Positions 19,681-29,129 of a stretch of DNA of 64,000 nucleotides are shown piece by piece; position 1 is the first letter of the stretch, and every line of letters begins with the position of its first letter. A program made the translations under genes and the position numbers. The stretch is from Myxococcus stipitatus (GTDB lineage: Bacteria > Myxococcota > Myxococcia > Myxococcales > Myxococcaceae), in the NCBI RefSeq assembly GCF_037414475.1, contig NZ_CP147913.1:10178501-10242500 (forward strand), in the 5' to 3' direction. Below the pieces are notes generated by a model, which saw only the letters and a list, made by a program, of their open reading frames with translations, had not been told where the DNA came from and did not search any database.

Positions 19681-20586
19681 ATGAAGGCCATCGTGTTGAC
19701 TGGCTATGGGGACGTCGACTGCCTGGAGCTCCGGGACGTGCCCGAGCCCCATCCGGCCGCCGGAGAGCTCAAGGTCCGCGTCGCCGCGGCGAGCATCAAC
19801 CCCGTCGACTGGAAGATTCGCCGGGGCGACATGAAGAGCGTCCTCGCCCTGAAGCTCCCCGCCATGACCGGGCGGGACGTCTCGGGTGAGGTCATCGAGG
19901 TGGGCCCGGGAGTCACCGCCTTCAAGGTGGGCGACCGGGTGATGGGGCTGGTCAATGGCGGCTATGCGGAGCAGGTCGTCGCGCCTGTCGACGCATGGGC
20001 TCGCCTGCCCTCCTCGCTCGACCTGAAGGACGCGGCCGCGCTCCCGCTCGTCGCGCTGACGGGGACCCAGCTCCTCGAGGAGGGGGTGAATCCCTCTCGA
20101 GGCGACATCGTGCTCGTCACCGGAGCCCTGGGCGGCGTGGGTCGCGCGGCCGTGCACGCGGCGAAGCTCCGGGGCGTCAAGGTCTGGGCGGGAGTCCGGG
20201 CGAAACAGAAGGCAGACGCGGCCAGGCTCGGCGTGGAGGGTGTCGTGGCGATGGATGACCCGGCGGACCTCGACAGGCTGCCCACGCTGGACGCCATCGC
20301 GGACACCGTCGGCGGAGGCGTCACCCAGCGGCTGCTCGCCCGCGTCAAACCCGGCGGCACCATCGGCAGCGTCGTGGGCGAACCGCCCGGCGCCAAGGAG
20401 AAGGGCCTGAAGGTCCACGCCATGTTCGCCCATCCCGACAGCAAGCGCCTCACGCAATTGGGCGAGGACGCGGCGAAGGGCGAGCTGGTCATCCCCATCG
20501 GCAAGCGCATGCCGCTCGCGGAGGCAAGAGAGGGACAGAAGCTCGCCGAGCGAGGCGGGGCGGGCAAGGTCCTGCTGCTGCCGTGA
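19681..20586 (+). CDS. Zinc-independent NADP-dependent quinone oxidoreductase (MDR)
   Basis: 301 residues. N-terminal catalytic domain with ASINPVDWKIRRGD and GRDVSGEVIEVGPGV; NADPH-binding turn TGALGGVGRAAVHAAKLRG; C-terminal EAREGQKLAERGGAGKVLL. No structural zinc cysteines are present, which places it in the quinone reductase branch of MDR enzymes. The ATG at 19681 follows GGGGAGG. No functional partner is adjacent; a perfect hairpin follows 40 bases after the stop. Confidence 0.9.
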   Translation: MKAIVLTGYGDVDCLELRDVPEPHPAAGELKVRVAAASINPVDWKIRRGDMKSVLALKLPAMTGRDVSGEVIEVGPGVTAFKVGDRVMGLVNGGYAEQVVAPVDAWARLPSSLDLKDAAALPLVALTGTQLLEEGVNPSRGDIVLVTGALGGVGRAAVHAAKLRGVKVWAGVRAKQKADAARLGVEGVVAMDDPADLDRLPTLDAIADTVGGGVTQRLLARVKPGGTIGSVVGEPPGAKEKGLKVHAMFAHPDSKRLTQLGEDAAKGELVIPIGKRMPLAEAREGQKLAERGGAGKVLLLP

Positions 20587-20626
20587 GGCCCCGGCCCCCC
20601 CGCGACTTCCAGTATCGCGGTACTCA

Positions 20627-20647
20627 GCACGTGATGCTCTCACGTGC
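20627..20647. terminator. Perfect 8-bp hairpin after the quinone reductase gene
   Basis: GCACGTGA (20627-20634), loop TGCTC, TCACGTGC (20640-20647). There is no T-run. It lies 40 bases after one gene and 165 before the kinase gene, so it may be a terminator or a protein-binding palindrome. Confidence 0.4.
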
Positions 20648-20812
20648 CGAGACGCGTTCACTCACGGGCCGAGACATTTCAAGCACCTCCGCGAGAGAAA
20701 CCCTCACGGTTCAACCGGCACATCTTGGCTTTCTCGGTATCAATGACTGAAACATACGTCATCGGGTGGATCCCTTTCGCCACGTCAGCCACTTGGGTAT
20801 ACCCATTGCGTC

Positions 20813-21871
20813 ATGAGCCGCGCGTCCGCTTCGTTCGGAACATTGCTGGGGCAGAAGTATGAATTGCGTCAGCGGATTGGCGTGGGCGCCATGGGACTGG
20901 TGTACGAGGCGGCGCGAGTCGATGGCGGCGACGCGGTGGCCATCAAGGTGCTCCAGCAGCACCTGGTGGATGACCCGGCGGTGCTCGCGCGCTTCAAGCG
21001 CGAAGCCCACGCGACGGAGGGTCTGAGCGACCCTCACCTGGTCCAGGTGAAGGACTTCCAGTGCAACCCGGACGAGCCTCCATTCCTGGTGATGGAGCTG
21101 CTCCACGGACAGACGCTGCGGCTGCTGCTGAAGCAGCAAGGCCCCATGCCGGTCGCCCGCGCGGCGGCGCTCGCGCTTCAAACCCTGTCCGCGCTGGGCA
21201 CCGCGCACCGCGCCGGGGTCATCCACCGCGACATCAAGCCCGACAACCTCTTCGTCACCTCGACCGAGGCGGGCGAAACGGTGAAGGTGCTGGACTTCGG
21301 CGTGGCGCGGCTCGTTCACGAGGACGACGCGTCGGCGGTGGGCGCGGAAGCCGGCGCCTGGGTGGGAACTCCGTCCTTCATGGCGCCCGAGCAGGTCCGC
21401 TGCCTGCCCGTCGATGCACGCGCGGACCTCTACTCGCTGGGCGCGTGTGTGTATCAGATGGTCACCGGCCGTCAGCCCATCGACGTGGCCGACACGGTGG
21501 CCCTCTTCTCCGCCATCGTGGAGCGTGTGCCACCCCTGGCCACCGAGCTTCGCCCGGAGGTGCCCGAGGAGTTCTCCCGGCTGCTCGCGAAGGCGCTGCA
21601 CAAGAACCCCGCCGAGCGCTTCACCAGCGCCGAGGAGATGGCTCGCGCGCTCGCGCCCTGGGCCGTCGCGGCCCCGACACAGGTGGAGGCGGACCTGGCC
21701 CCGGCCCGGACAGACGAAGCCGAGCCCGAGGCTGTCACCCTCGTGGAGAACCCCGCCCCCGAGCCGGTGGCGAGCCCCCCTCCCCGCCGCCGCACCAGCC
21801 TGAGAAAGCGCCTGCTGTTCGTCGGCGCCACCGTGGTGGGGCTGGGCGTGGGCGTCGCGCTCTGGCTGTAA
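20813..21871 (+). CDS. Membrane-tethered Ser/Thr protein kinase (Hanks type)
   Basis: 352 residues. The kinase domain spans about 16-280: glycine loop IGVGAMGLVYEA, catalytic Lys in VAIKVL (about 45), catalytic loop HRDIKPDN (about 138), DFG (about 161), and GTPSFMAPEQ. An acidic, proline-rich linker follows, then basic residues and one C-terminal membrane helix (about 334-352) with no outside domain. All catalytic residues are intact, so the kinase should be active. The lack of an extracellular sensor suggests activation from the cytoplasm or by dimerisation. Confidence 0.93.
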   Translation: MSRASASFGTLLGQKYELRQRIGVGAMGLVYEAARVDGGDAVAIKVLQQHLVDDPAVLARFKREAHATEGLSDPHLVQVKDFQCNPDEPPFLVMELLHGQTLRLLLKQQGPMPVARAAALALQTLSALGTAHRAGVIHRDIKPDNLFVTSTEAGETVKVLDFGVARLVHEDDASAVGAEAGAWVGTPSFMAPEQVRCLPVDARADLYSLGACVYQMVTGRQPIDVADTVALFSAIVERVPPLATELRPEVPEEFSRLLAKALHKNPAERFTSAEEMARALAPWAVAAPTQVEADLAPARTDEAEPEAVTLVENPAPEPVASPPPRRRTSLRKRLLFVGATVVGLGVGVALWL

Positions 21872-21932
21872 CCGGTTTGTGACATCCAGCAAGCGGAGCG
21901 AGGGCCACGCAAGCCCCCGCCCCGCCACGTCG

Positions 21933-22460
21933 TCAGTGGACGACGAACGTCGAAGGGAGCAGGACCCGGGCACCTCGCGCCTGGAAGAGGCTGTCCTTCA
22001 GGTGCAGCTGGATGACCACGTGGTTGCGCTTCTCCAGCTCGCAACGCGGCGTCTTGAAGCCGATGGAGCCCGAGCGGGCGTTGATGAGCCCCGTCGCACC
22101 CGGCTCGCGGAAGGCCCCCATGTCATCGAAGAGCACCCGGATGTCCGCCTCCTGCGCATCGGGCGGCAGGTAGAAGGACCCCAGCAGGTACGCATGGTCC
22201 GTCCGAGCCAGGTCCATCGAACGCGCCGCCGGTGAGTAGCGGAACGGCACCGCGACGCCCTTCGTCGTCACCTCGACGCGCCCCACCCCCAAGAGCACCT
22301 TCTCGTAGAGCTCCGCGTCCTGTCCCAACAGCCGCAGCTCGAAACGGTCTCCCGGGGGCTCACCCACCGGGTCGACCTCGTCGCCATCTCCAGCGCACCC
22401 GCCCAGCGCCAATGCCAGGAACATCCAGGACAGGCTCATCCACTTGGTATTCGTCTTCAT
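21933..22460 (-). CDS. Lipoprotein of unknown function
   Basis: 175 residues. Lipoprotein signal with lipobox LGGC near residue 22, followed by acidic residues. The mature part alternates beta-strand patterns (LYEKVLLGVGRVEVTTKGV) that recall DUF4382-type beta-sandwich lipoproteins, but I cannot assign it with confidence. It begins 12 bases after the stop of the secreted propeller protein on the same strand, so the two are probably co-transcribed. Confidence 0.75.
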   Translation of the reverse strand: MKTNTKWMSLSWMFLALALGGCAGDGDEVDPVGEPPGDRFELRLLGQDAELYEKVLLGVGRVEVTTKGVAVPFRYSPAARSMDLARTDHAYLLGSFYLPPDAQEADIRVLFDDMGAFREPGATGLINARSGSIGFKTPRCELEKRNHVVIQLHLKDSLFQARGARVLLPSTFVVH

Positions 22461-22472
22461 GTCACCCCCCTT

Positions 22473-24128
22473 TCAGTACTGCGGCTCCACCGCCCGCTCC
22501 TGCCCCTTCAGCGGATCCAACTTCCACCCTTCCTTGCTCAGCGGCACGGCCTTGTCCGAGCCCGAGCGATTGTGTTTCACCAACGTCCCGAGCGCCTTCT
22601 CCAGCAGCACGCGATTGGGAGCCAGCCAGGCGCCCACTCCCACCACCTCGGGGGCCACCGTGCCGAAGCAGCGCTGATTGCAGGTGGCCGTCAACAGCTC
22701 GCGGGCAACCTTCACCTTGAGGGACTCAACCGCCGAGCGGACAACCCCCTCCTTCGTGAGGACGGGATTGGCCCACAACACCCCCAACGCCCCCTCCTTC
22801 GTCGTCACCTTGCCAAGGTTGCCCATCGCGATGGGGCCCTTGTCCAGACACTCAGCCAGCGCCTCGTCGCTGGAGCCGAAGAAGGCGTGGTCTCGAGTCA
22901 CCTTGGGAGGCCACGGGGTCACCTCCGGAGGCGGAGGCGAGAAGGCACACGTCGCCCCATCCGCGAACTGCGTGGCGGGCCCGTCGGACACGATGGACAA
23001 CGCCCCGGTGACCAGGTTCACCGAGTAGAAGGTATTGGCGAGACTGTTGTTGGCATTGGTGGAGCCGTAGAAGAACAACTGCCCCGCGGACGAGAAGACC
23101 GCGGAGACCATCGTATTGCCCACGGAAGGCACACCATTGATGAGCGTCGGGAGAAGGAAGTCCGCGAACGTCCCCAATACCGGATCGATGACGGTCACCC
23201 GCTGAGTCGCGCTGTTGAACCCATACAACAAGCCATTGAGAGGATTCACCGCGAAGTCCGCCACGTGAAAAGTCAACGTGGTGCCCACGATGACATCCGA
23301 CAGCACCGCCCCCGTGGTGGTGTTGACGCGGACCAGGTGATTGCTCTGGGACTCATATCCCAAATAGATGCCATCCCCCAGGATGGCTCCAGCGGCCCAG
23401 ATGGCCGTGTTCGCCGCGCCGGTGACGAGCGGCGCGATGACACTCGACGAACCATTGGCGTCGATTCGGATGAAGCTGGGTTGATTCACCCCATCCGACG
23501 AAATGGCATACAAGAATCGGTCGATGTGGTTGAAGGCCAGGGCGTTGTAGGGAAGGTCCGCGTCCCCCAGGGGAGACAGGGTGCCCGCCACGGGGTCGAA
23601 GGTGAAGAGGCGGGACGGCGCGGCCGGCAGCCCTCCCGGGGTGGACGACGCCGTCGAAATATAGACGGTGTCATCACATTCCCGGATGGGCTCCTGGACG
23701 CAGAGCACGTTGACGCCGTCCTGGGCGGAGCCGTTGTCCCAGGAGATGCCGAAGACATTCGTGAAAGACACCTCTTCATTCGGGGACGATGGATTGGTGT
23801 CCAACTCACCCAATGCGACACACGCCTCATAGGAAGGAACCGTGAACTCGCATTGATATGTGACATTCCCTCCCACCGGGACCGTCAGCGGAGGCGCGGG
23901 AGACAACGTGCAAGCGGTCAACAACGGGTCCACCGCCGTCAGCAGGATGGACTCCAGCGTCGGATGGATGTTCGTGGCGCTGAACGTGAAGGTCAACGTG
24001 GCCGGATAGGTGATGACCCTGGCCTGCTTCACGCCATTCACGAGCTTCTCCGCTCGGAAGTCGTGAGCCTGAACAACGGGGCTCCACATCAAGGCTCCCA
24101 ACAGGAGCCCTAACCATCTCTGATTCAT
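22473..24128 (-). CDS. Secreted protein with DUF6923-like propeller
   Basis: 551 residues. Signal peptide MNQRWLGLLLGALMWSPVVQA, then a conserved-Cys beta domain (about 25-170). Residues about 175-430 resemble a DUF6923-like beta-propeller, with repeated NALAFN, YAISSDG and LYGFNSATQRV strands. The C-terminal 100 residues (TPWPPKVTRDHAFFG onward) have several cysteines and form a separate domain that I do not recognise. The ATG at 24128 starts the signal peptide. Probably exported with, or to act beside, the downstream lipoprotein. Confidence 0.78.
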   Translation of the reverse strand: MNQRWLGLLLGALMWSPVVQAHDFRAEKLVNGVKQARVITYPATLTFTFSATNIHPTLESILLTAVDPLLTACTLSPAPPLTVPVGGNVTYQCEFTVPSYEACVALGELDTNPSSPNEEVSFTNVFGISWDNGSAQDGVNVLCVQEPIRECDDTVYISTASSTPGGLPAAPSRLFTFDPVAGTLSPLGDADLPYNALAFNHIDRFLYAISSDGVNQPSFIRIDANGSSSVIAPLVTGAANTAIWAAGAILGDGIYLGYESQSNHLVRVNTTTGAVLSDVIVGTTLTFHVADFAVNPLNGLLYGFNSATQRVTVIDPVLGTFADFLLPTLINGVPSVGNTMVSAVFSSAGQLFFYGSTNANNSLANTFYSVNLVTGALSIVSDGPATQFADGATCAFSPPPPEVTPWPPKVTRDHAFFGSSDEALAECLDKGPIAMGNLGKVTTKEGALGVLWANPVLTKEGVVRSAVESLKVKVARELLTATCNQRCFGTVAPEVVGVGAWLAPNRVLLEKALGTLVKHNRSGSDKAVPLSKEGWKLDPLKGQERAVEPQY

Positions 24129-24613
24129 CTCGTCTGTCTCCCTGTCCCTTGGGGGTTCAGAAAAAGGGACACGGGACGTCTTGCATGGAAGGTGCCTGCC
24201 TTTACCGAAGCCATCCAATGCCCAACTGTCCCGCATTCCTGATTCCCAGGACACAAGACAGGCCGGCCGTTCTCAAAAAACAGGGCCTCAAGAAGCCACG
24301 TCTGACCACCGAAGGAACCATGTCTCATCCCAGAAGACATTGTTCGATGCACGCCCGCATAGGCATGAAACAACCTACACGGAAAGTTTTGACAAACGCA
24401 TCCTGCAACAATTCCAGTCGAACGATTCACGACGGGCGTCGGGGTGTGGCCATCCGCCTGTGGCCAAACGTGGACAGCATCCGTGGATGCGGGTGATGGA
24501 CGGCCAACACCGCGGAGGTGGTTGTGTCGGCCGTCGACGCTTGGCCCTCGAGTCGGGTTCACGAGGCGCCCCCTGGCGCGCCACTTCCACTGAGGAATGG
24601 GAGGGTCGCACGA
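24129..24613. promoter_or_regulatory. Divergent intergenic region with candidate promoter
   Basis: 485 bases between two divergently transcribed envelope genes, less GC-rich than its surroundings. A perfect TTGACA lies at 24389-24394 reading rightwards, with only a weak A/T-rich -10 candidate after it. I see no supported gene and no convincing palindrome here. Confidence 0.4.
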
Positions 24614-25408
24614 ATGGGTATGAGGCACTGCTGGACGCTTTCCGTCATCGCCGCCTTGGGAGTCTCGGGGTCCGCGATGGCGCAGGAGTCAGGGACGAGC
24701 GAGTCGCGCGCGGTGGAGATGGACGTCCGCGCCGCACGCGAGAAGTCTGGCCCGCAGGTCGCGGTGAGCGTCAACCTGGGACTGGGCGCGGGCTATGTCT
24801 ACAAACACGGCACGTCCCGCACGGGGGAGGATGAGAACCTCAAGATCACCGATGGCGCTCACGCCTCGCTGCCGTTCATGGTGGAGCTGGGCTACCGCAT
24901 CAACTCCCGCATCTACGTGGGCGTCTGGGGCAGCTGGGAGCTGGTCTTCTCCCGCACGAATGACATCTCGTGCCCGGAGGGCTTCGACTGCAACAACTCG
25001 CAATGGCGCTTCGGCCCCGAGCTTCGCGTGCAGATCCTGCCCGAGTCCAAGCTCGACCCGTGGGTGGGCGTCTCCATGGGCATGGAGATTCTCAAGAGCC
25101 ACGTGAAGGGCACCACACAGGTGCCGTCCCCGCTGGGAGGCACGGTGCCCGCTCACATCGACACGAAGGTGACGGACCGGGGCATCACCTACGCGCGACT
25201 CAGCGCCGGCGCGGACTTCCTCGTCACGGACTTCCTCGCCGTGGGGCCCATCGGCACCGCGTCCCTGGGCAGCTACACCGTCCGCACCGGAGACCAGACC
25301 GTCACCATCGCCGGCCTGGCGTCACAGACCTCTCCCGTCGGCGCCGTCAAGGATGGCTTCCACGCCCTCTTCACCGTGGGGATCCGCGGCGTCTTCCGCA
25401 AGTTCTGA
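24614..25408 (+). CDS. Outer-membrane beta-barrel protein
   Basis: 264 residues. Signal peptide ending SAMAQE near residue 25. The rest alternates hydrophobic and polar residues typical of barrel strands (VAVSVNLGLGAGYVY, RIYVGVWGSWELVF, RFGPELRVQI) and ends on a C-terminal Phe, as BAM substrates do. Two cysteines in a surface loop (SCPEGFDCNNS) may form a disulfide. Starts at the ATG at 24614 or 24620; GGGAGG lies upstream. No transport or enzyme function can be read. Confidence 0.8.
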   Translation: MGMRHCWTLSVIAALGVSGSAMAQESGTSESRAVEMDVRAAREKSGPQVAVSVNLGLGAGYVYKHGTSRTGEDENLKITDGAHASLPFMVELGYRINSRIYVGVWGSWELVFSRTNDISCPEGFDCNNSQWRFGPELRVQILPESKLDPWVGVSMGMEILKSHVKGTTQVPSPLGGTVPAHIDTKVTDRGITYARLSAGADFLVTDFLAVGPIGTASLGSYTVRTGDQTVTIAGLASQTSPVGAVKDGFHALFTVGIRGVFRKF

Positions 25409-25585
25409 CGAACACTGCTCTCGCGCGTCGCCCAGGTTACAACCTGTGGCACTTGCACCCGGGTCACATTCACCCCTCCCTTAAAGTGCTGTGGCGCGTC
25501 GAGAAAGGTTCAATCTCTCCACCCTCAGGGGCCCCTCCAAACCATTCCTACATGTCAGGGGAAGCAGACCTATTTACAGCCATGC

Positions 25586-27790
25586 ATGCGGCGGTTGAGC
25601 ATGGAGTTACTCATGGCTGCCCACCACCCTTCCCCGACACCCATCGACAGCCTTGCCTCGCGAGTCACCTTCGCGAGGCGTCACGCGCCTTCGCACCGAG
25701 CGACACGCCTGGCTCTGCTGGGTTGCATGTTGCTCGCGGCGCTCGTGCATGCCCCCGTGGCCAGCGCCGCGGAGCAACCTCCCGTTCCCGTCCTGGAGGG
25801 GTGGAAGTTCCGCTGGGGTGACTCACCGCCAGGGACAGACGGTGTCCCGCTGTGGGCCCAAGCCACCAGCGCCACGGAGGATTGGCGCTCGATGGAGGCG
25901 CTCAAGCCGCCTCCGGGCCGCGGCGAGCACAAGTTCCTGTGGGTGAGCATCCCGCTGCCGCGCGGCCCGTGGGCGGAGCCCGCGTTGATACTCGGCGAGG
26001 TGAACACCGCCGTCGAGGTGTACGCCAACGGCCAGCGCGTCTACACGAGCGGCCGCCTCAACACGGCCGGGCCCGAGCTGTCCGAGAACATGGTCTGGCA
26101 TTTGATTCCCGTGCCCGCGACGGCGCTGGGGACCAACCTCCTGCTGCGCATCCAGTCAAGCAATCCGAACATCGGCATCACCCAGTACGCGCAGCTCGGC
26201 TCGCGGCACCAGCTGCTCGCCACGGTGACACGCGAGGGTCAGGCGTCGTTCGTGATGGGTGTCCTGCTCCTCGCCGTGGGGCTCGCCACGGGAGGCGCCT
26301 TCGCCCTGCACTGGCGGCGGCGGATGCTCGCGGGCCTGGCCATCTTCTCCGGCAGCGCGGGCAGCGTGCTGTTGGGCTTGAGTGGCCTTCCCTATGCCCT
26401 CTGGGACACGCCGCTCACCGCCACGCGCTTCACGGTGATTGGCATCTTCATGGTGCTCTCGGGTCTGATGGAGTTCATCTCGGACGCCCTGCTCGAGAAC
26501 CGCAACCGCTGGTTCCGCATCGGCGCCCTGGCCTACACGACGCTCTGCTCGCTCTTCGCCGTCTGCGCCCTGGTAGACCTGGCCACGGCCCAGCGAATCA
26601 TGGCGGCCTTCCTGCCCTCGTCGTTCTGCGTCCTGCTCATCGTCCTCGTCGTCTCCGTCAGGGAGGCGTGGCGCGGCAACCCGGACGCTCGCATCTTCGT
26701 GGCGGGCCTGGGAGGCATGACGCTCTTTCTCGCGCTGACCATCCTGCCCGTCGTCGGCGTGTTGCCGCAGCTGTTCGGCAACGTGTCCCACTGGGGCTAT
26801 CTGTCGCTCACGCTGTCGCTGCTGGGCATCGTCGCGCGGCGCTCCATGCAGGTGGTGCGCTCGTTGGAGGCGCACACGCGCCAGCTCGAGGAGCGTCAGG
26901 CCGAGGTGCGCAACCTGGCCGAGCGCATGGGCACCGGCGCCGGTGAGTTGGCCACGGTGGTGCAGCAGCTTCGCTCCACCAGCGACCAGCAGACCGAGGG
27001 CGTCAGCCGTCAGGCCGCCGCGCTCCAGGAGGCCGAGCAGACGGTGAAGGAGATTCGCCGCTCTTCGCAGCTCACGGCGGAGAAGGCCAGCTCGCTCGCG
27101 GCGTCCGCCGAGGGCGCGGAGCAGGTGGGACGCGAAGGCAGCGCCGCGCTGGAGCGCACGCTGGCGGACCTGGCCGCCATCCGCTCCGAGGTGTCGGAGA
27201 TGGCTCGGCGCATCCTCGCGCTCGATGACCGCACCAAGGAAGTCTCCGGCATCGTCGACTCCGTGAAGGACCTGGCCGACCAGTCCAACATGCTGGCCAT
27301 CAACGCGGCCATCGAAGCGGCGCGCAGCGGTGAGAGCGGCCGCGGCTTCGGCGTGGTGGCTCGCGAGATGCGCGGGTTGGCGGACCAGTCCATCCGCGCC
27401 ACGCACCGCATCCGCGAGGTGCTCAACGGCGTGAGCGCCAGCATGCGCGAGGCGGCCCAGTTCAGCGAGAAGGGCGACGAGCGAGTCCGGCAGAGCCTGG
27501 ACGCGGTGCGCACGTCCAGCGCCCAGTTCCAGGAGCTCGCCATCCTGATTGGCGACTCCAGCGCGAGCATGCGGCAGATCACCGCGGCGGTCAGCGCGCA
27601 GGACGCGGGCACCCAGCAGATGGCCATGGCCATCCAGGAGCTGTCCGGACAGATGCAGCGGACCCTCAAGACGGTGCAGGAGACCCAGGAGGCCACCCGC
27701 TCCGTGCAATCCCTGGCGGAGAGCATGTCGGGGCTGGCCAGCCAGTCGCTGCGCACCGAGAAGTCCGCGCCCGCCGCCCATCCAAACTAG
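25586..27790 (+). CDS. 7TMR-DISM-like receptor fused to a chemoreceptor signalling domain
   Basis: 734 residues. An N-terminal signal/anchor (about 42-62) precedes a periplasmic jelly-roll-like domain (about 65-210) of the 7TMR-DISM extracellular type (FLWVSIPLP, NTAVEVYANGQRVY). Seven membrane helices follow (about 220-425). A coiled coil leads into an MCP signalling domain (about 430-720) with the hairpin tip around SNMLAINAAIEAARSGESGR and GRGFGVVAREMRGLADQS. No HAMP domain is visible. Starts at 25586, 25601 or 25613 are all possible. It probably senses a carbohydrate-like ligand and signals to a CheA/CheW array encoded elsewhere. Confidence 0.85.
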   Translation: MRRLSMELLMAAHHPSPTPIDSLASRVTFARRHAPSHRATRLALLGCMLLAALVHAPVASAAEQPPVPVLEGWKFRWGDSPPGTDGVPLWAQATSATEDWRSMEALKPPPGRGEHKFLWVSIPLPRGPWAEPALILGEVNTAVEVYANGQRVYTSGRLNTAGPELSENMVWHLIPVPATALGTNLLLRIQSSNPNIGITQYAQLGSRHQLLATVTREGQASFVMGVLLLAVGLATGGAFALHWRRRMLAGLAIFSGSAGSVLLGLSGLPYALWDTPLTATRFTVIGIFMVLSGLMEFISDALLENRNRWFRIGALAYTTLCSLFAVCALVDLATAQRIMAAFLPSSFCVLLIVLVVSVREAWRGNPDARIFVAGLGGMTLFLALTILPVVGVLPQLFGNVSHWGYLSLTLSLLGIVARRSMQVVRSLEAHTRQLEERQAEVRNLAERMGTGAGELATVVQQLRSTSDQQTEGVSRQAAALQEAEQTVKEIRRSSQLTAEKASSLAASAEGAEQVGREGSAALERTLADLAAIRSEVSEMARRILALDDRTKEVSGIVDSVKDLADQSNMLAINAAIEAARSGESGRGFGVVAREMRGLADQSIRATHRIREVLNGVSASMREAAQFSEKGDERVRQSLDAVRTSSAQFQELAILIGDSSASMRQITAAVSAQDAGTQQMAMAIQELSGQMQRTLKTVQETQEATRSVQSLAESMSGLASQSLRTEKSAPAAHPN

Positions 27791-27814
27791 TCCCCCCACG
27801 CCCCACGAGGCCCC

Positions 27815-28201
27815 ATGCGAACAAGGTCAGCCGTCCCCGTCCTGATGCTCGTGCTCGCTTCCTTCCTGGCCTCGTGTGGCGGGGCCCATGCGGCCGCTTC
27901 GGACCCGAACCGGCCGCCTCCGCCCAAGACCACGGTGGAGGTGGACAGCCGCAAGACGGTCGACGTGAACCTCTTCGTGTTGAATGGGACGCGGCGCATG
28001 CGGCTAGGGCTGGTCCCGGGGATGTCGACGCGCAACTTCGTGATTCCTGCGGACCTGGTGGGGACCTCGGAGCGCCTCCGGTTCGCGGTCGAGGTCATCG
28101 GCACGCTGGGCCATAAGTCGATCGGCAGCGAGCGGACCTTCGAGAGCGAACAGGAGCTCACCGCCAGTCCGGGGGATGAGCTCAAGCTGACGCTCTACTG
28201 A
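27815..28201 (+). CDS. Small lipoprotein of unknown function
   Basis: 128 residues. Lipobox LASC near residue 21, then an Ala/Pro-rich linker and a compact domain of about 85 residues rich in beta-strands (TVDVNLFVLNGTRRMRLGL). It lies 24 bases after the chemoreceptor-like gene with GAGG before its ATG, so it may be a periplasmic accessory to that receptor. The family is not recognised. Confidence 0.75.
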   Translation: MRTRSAVPVLMLVLASFLASCGGAHAAASDPNRPPPPKTTVEVDSRKTVDVNLFVLNGTRRMRLGLVPGMSTRNFVIPADLVGTSERLRFAVEVIGTLGHKSIGSERTFESEQELTASPGDELKLTLY

Positions 28202-28260
28202 GTCGGCGCCTCCGGGCGTTTCTCCGGGCCTGACGGAGGGATGCGGCTACAGTCCGCCGC

Positions 28261-29052
28261 ATGACCGACCCGAATCATGGCGTGCTCCTCGAGGTGGCGG
28301 ACGGTGTCGCCACCCTCACGCTGAACGATGCGCCCCGGCGCAACGCGATGACTCCCGAGCTAGGAGAGGCGCTGCGCGCCCGGGTGAGCGAGCTGCGTGG
28401 GCGCGAGGACGTTCGCGCCGTCGTCCTCACGGGAGCTGGCGGCACCTTCTCCGCGGGGGGAGATCTCCAGATGCTGGAGCGGCTGCGCAAGGCCTCCTTC
28501 GAGGAGGCGCGCGTCTTCATGCTCGACTTCTACGCGCGCTATCTCAGCGTCCTGGACCTGCCCGTGCCGACGGTGGCCGCGGTGGAGGGCGCCGCCATTG
28601 GCGCGGGGCTGTGTGTCGCGCTCGCGTGTGACGTGTGCATCGTCTCCGAGGACGCGAAGCTCGCCCTCAACTTCGTCCAGTTGGGGCTGCATCCTGGGAT
28701 GGGGGCCACCTGGCTCGTACCGATGCGGGTGGGGGCCCAGCGCGCCGCGGAGCTGCTGCTCACCGGACGCCGCTTCGACGGCCGGGAGGCCGCGCGGCTC
28801 GGGCTCGCGCTGGAGGCGACCGCCGCCACGGAGACCCGCGCTCGGGCGCACGCGCTCGCGCGGAGCATCGCCGCGAACGCCCCCCTGGCGACCCGCGGTG
28901 TCAAGCAACGCCTGGGGTTGGATCGCGCCGCGCTCCAGCGTGCGTTGGAGGAAGAGGCCCGGCTCCAGGCGGAGAGTTACGGCAGCGCGGACCTGGGAGA
29001 AGGACTCGCCGCGGCGGCGGCGCGCAGGGCACCGGCTTTCCAGGGGCGATAG
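28261..29052 (+). CDS. Enoyl-CoA hydratase/isomerase (crotonase) family protein
   Basis: 263 residues, crotonase fold. Oxyanion-hole elements are FSAGGDLQML and the GAAIGAGLCVALACD turn. Aligning NFVQLGLHPGMGAT with rat crotonase, the first catalytic Glu (144) is replaced by Phe, while the second (164, in AAELLLTG) is kept. This argues against a classical hydratase and for an isomerase or another crotonase reaction. It is not the pathway hydratase of the aib route by position. A GC hairpin follows at 29086-29103. Confidence 0.85.
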   Translation: MTDPNHGVLLEVADGVATLTLNDAPRRNAMTPELGEALRARVSELRGREDVRAVVLTGAGGTFSAGGDLQMLERLRKASFEEARVFMLDFYARYLSVLDLPVPTVAAVEGAAIGAGLCVALACDVCIVSEDAKLALNFVQLGLHPGMGATWLVPMRVGAQRAAELLLTGRRFDGREAARLGLALEATAATETRARAHALARSIAANAPLATRGVKQRLGLDRAALQRALEEEARLQAESYGSADLGEGLAAAAARRAPAFQGR

Positions 29053-29085
29053 GCGTTGGAGCGGGGTTGTCAGCCTGGAGGGAAT

Positions 29086-29103
29086 GGGCCGTCACTGCGG
29101 CCC
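29086..29103 (+). terminator. GC-rich hairpin between the crotonase and DUF7873 genes
   Basis: GGGCCG (29086-29091), loop TCACTG, CGGCCC (29098-29103). It lies 34 bases after the stop of the crotonase gene, without a T-run. Because it sits only 26 bases before the next start, it could equally affect translation of that gene. Confidence 0.4.
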
Positions 29104-29129
29104 AATCCAACATTCAGACTGAGAAGCAC

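Noticed and set aside
17818..20661. A very long open frame on the minus strand (over 900 codons)
   Set aside because: It runs antisense to the DUF4833, endonuclease I and quinone reductase genes, all of which show clear domains and signal peptides. The translation is low-complexity (Arg/Ala/Leu/Gly), typical of antisense frames in GC-rich DNA.
25449..25462. TGGCACTTGCACCC resembling a sigma-54 promoter
   Set aside because: TGGCAC and TTGC are adjacent without the required spacer, so the geometry is wrong.
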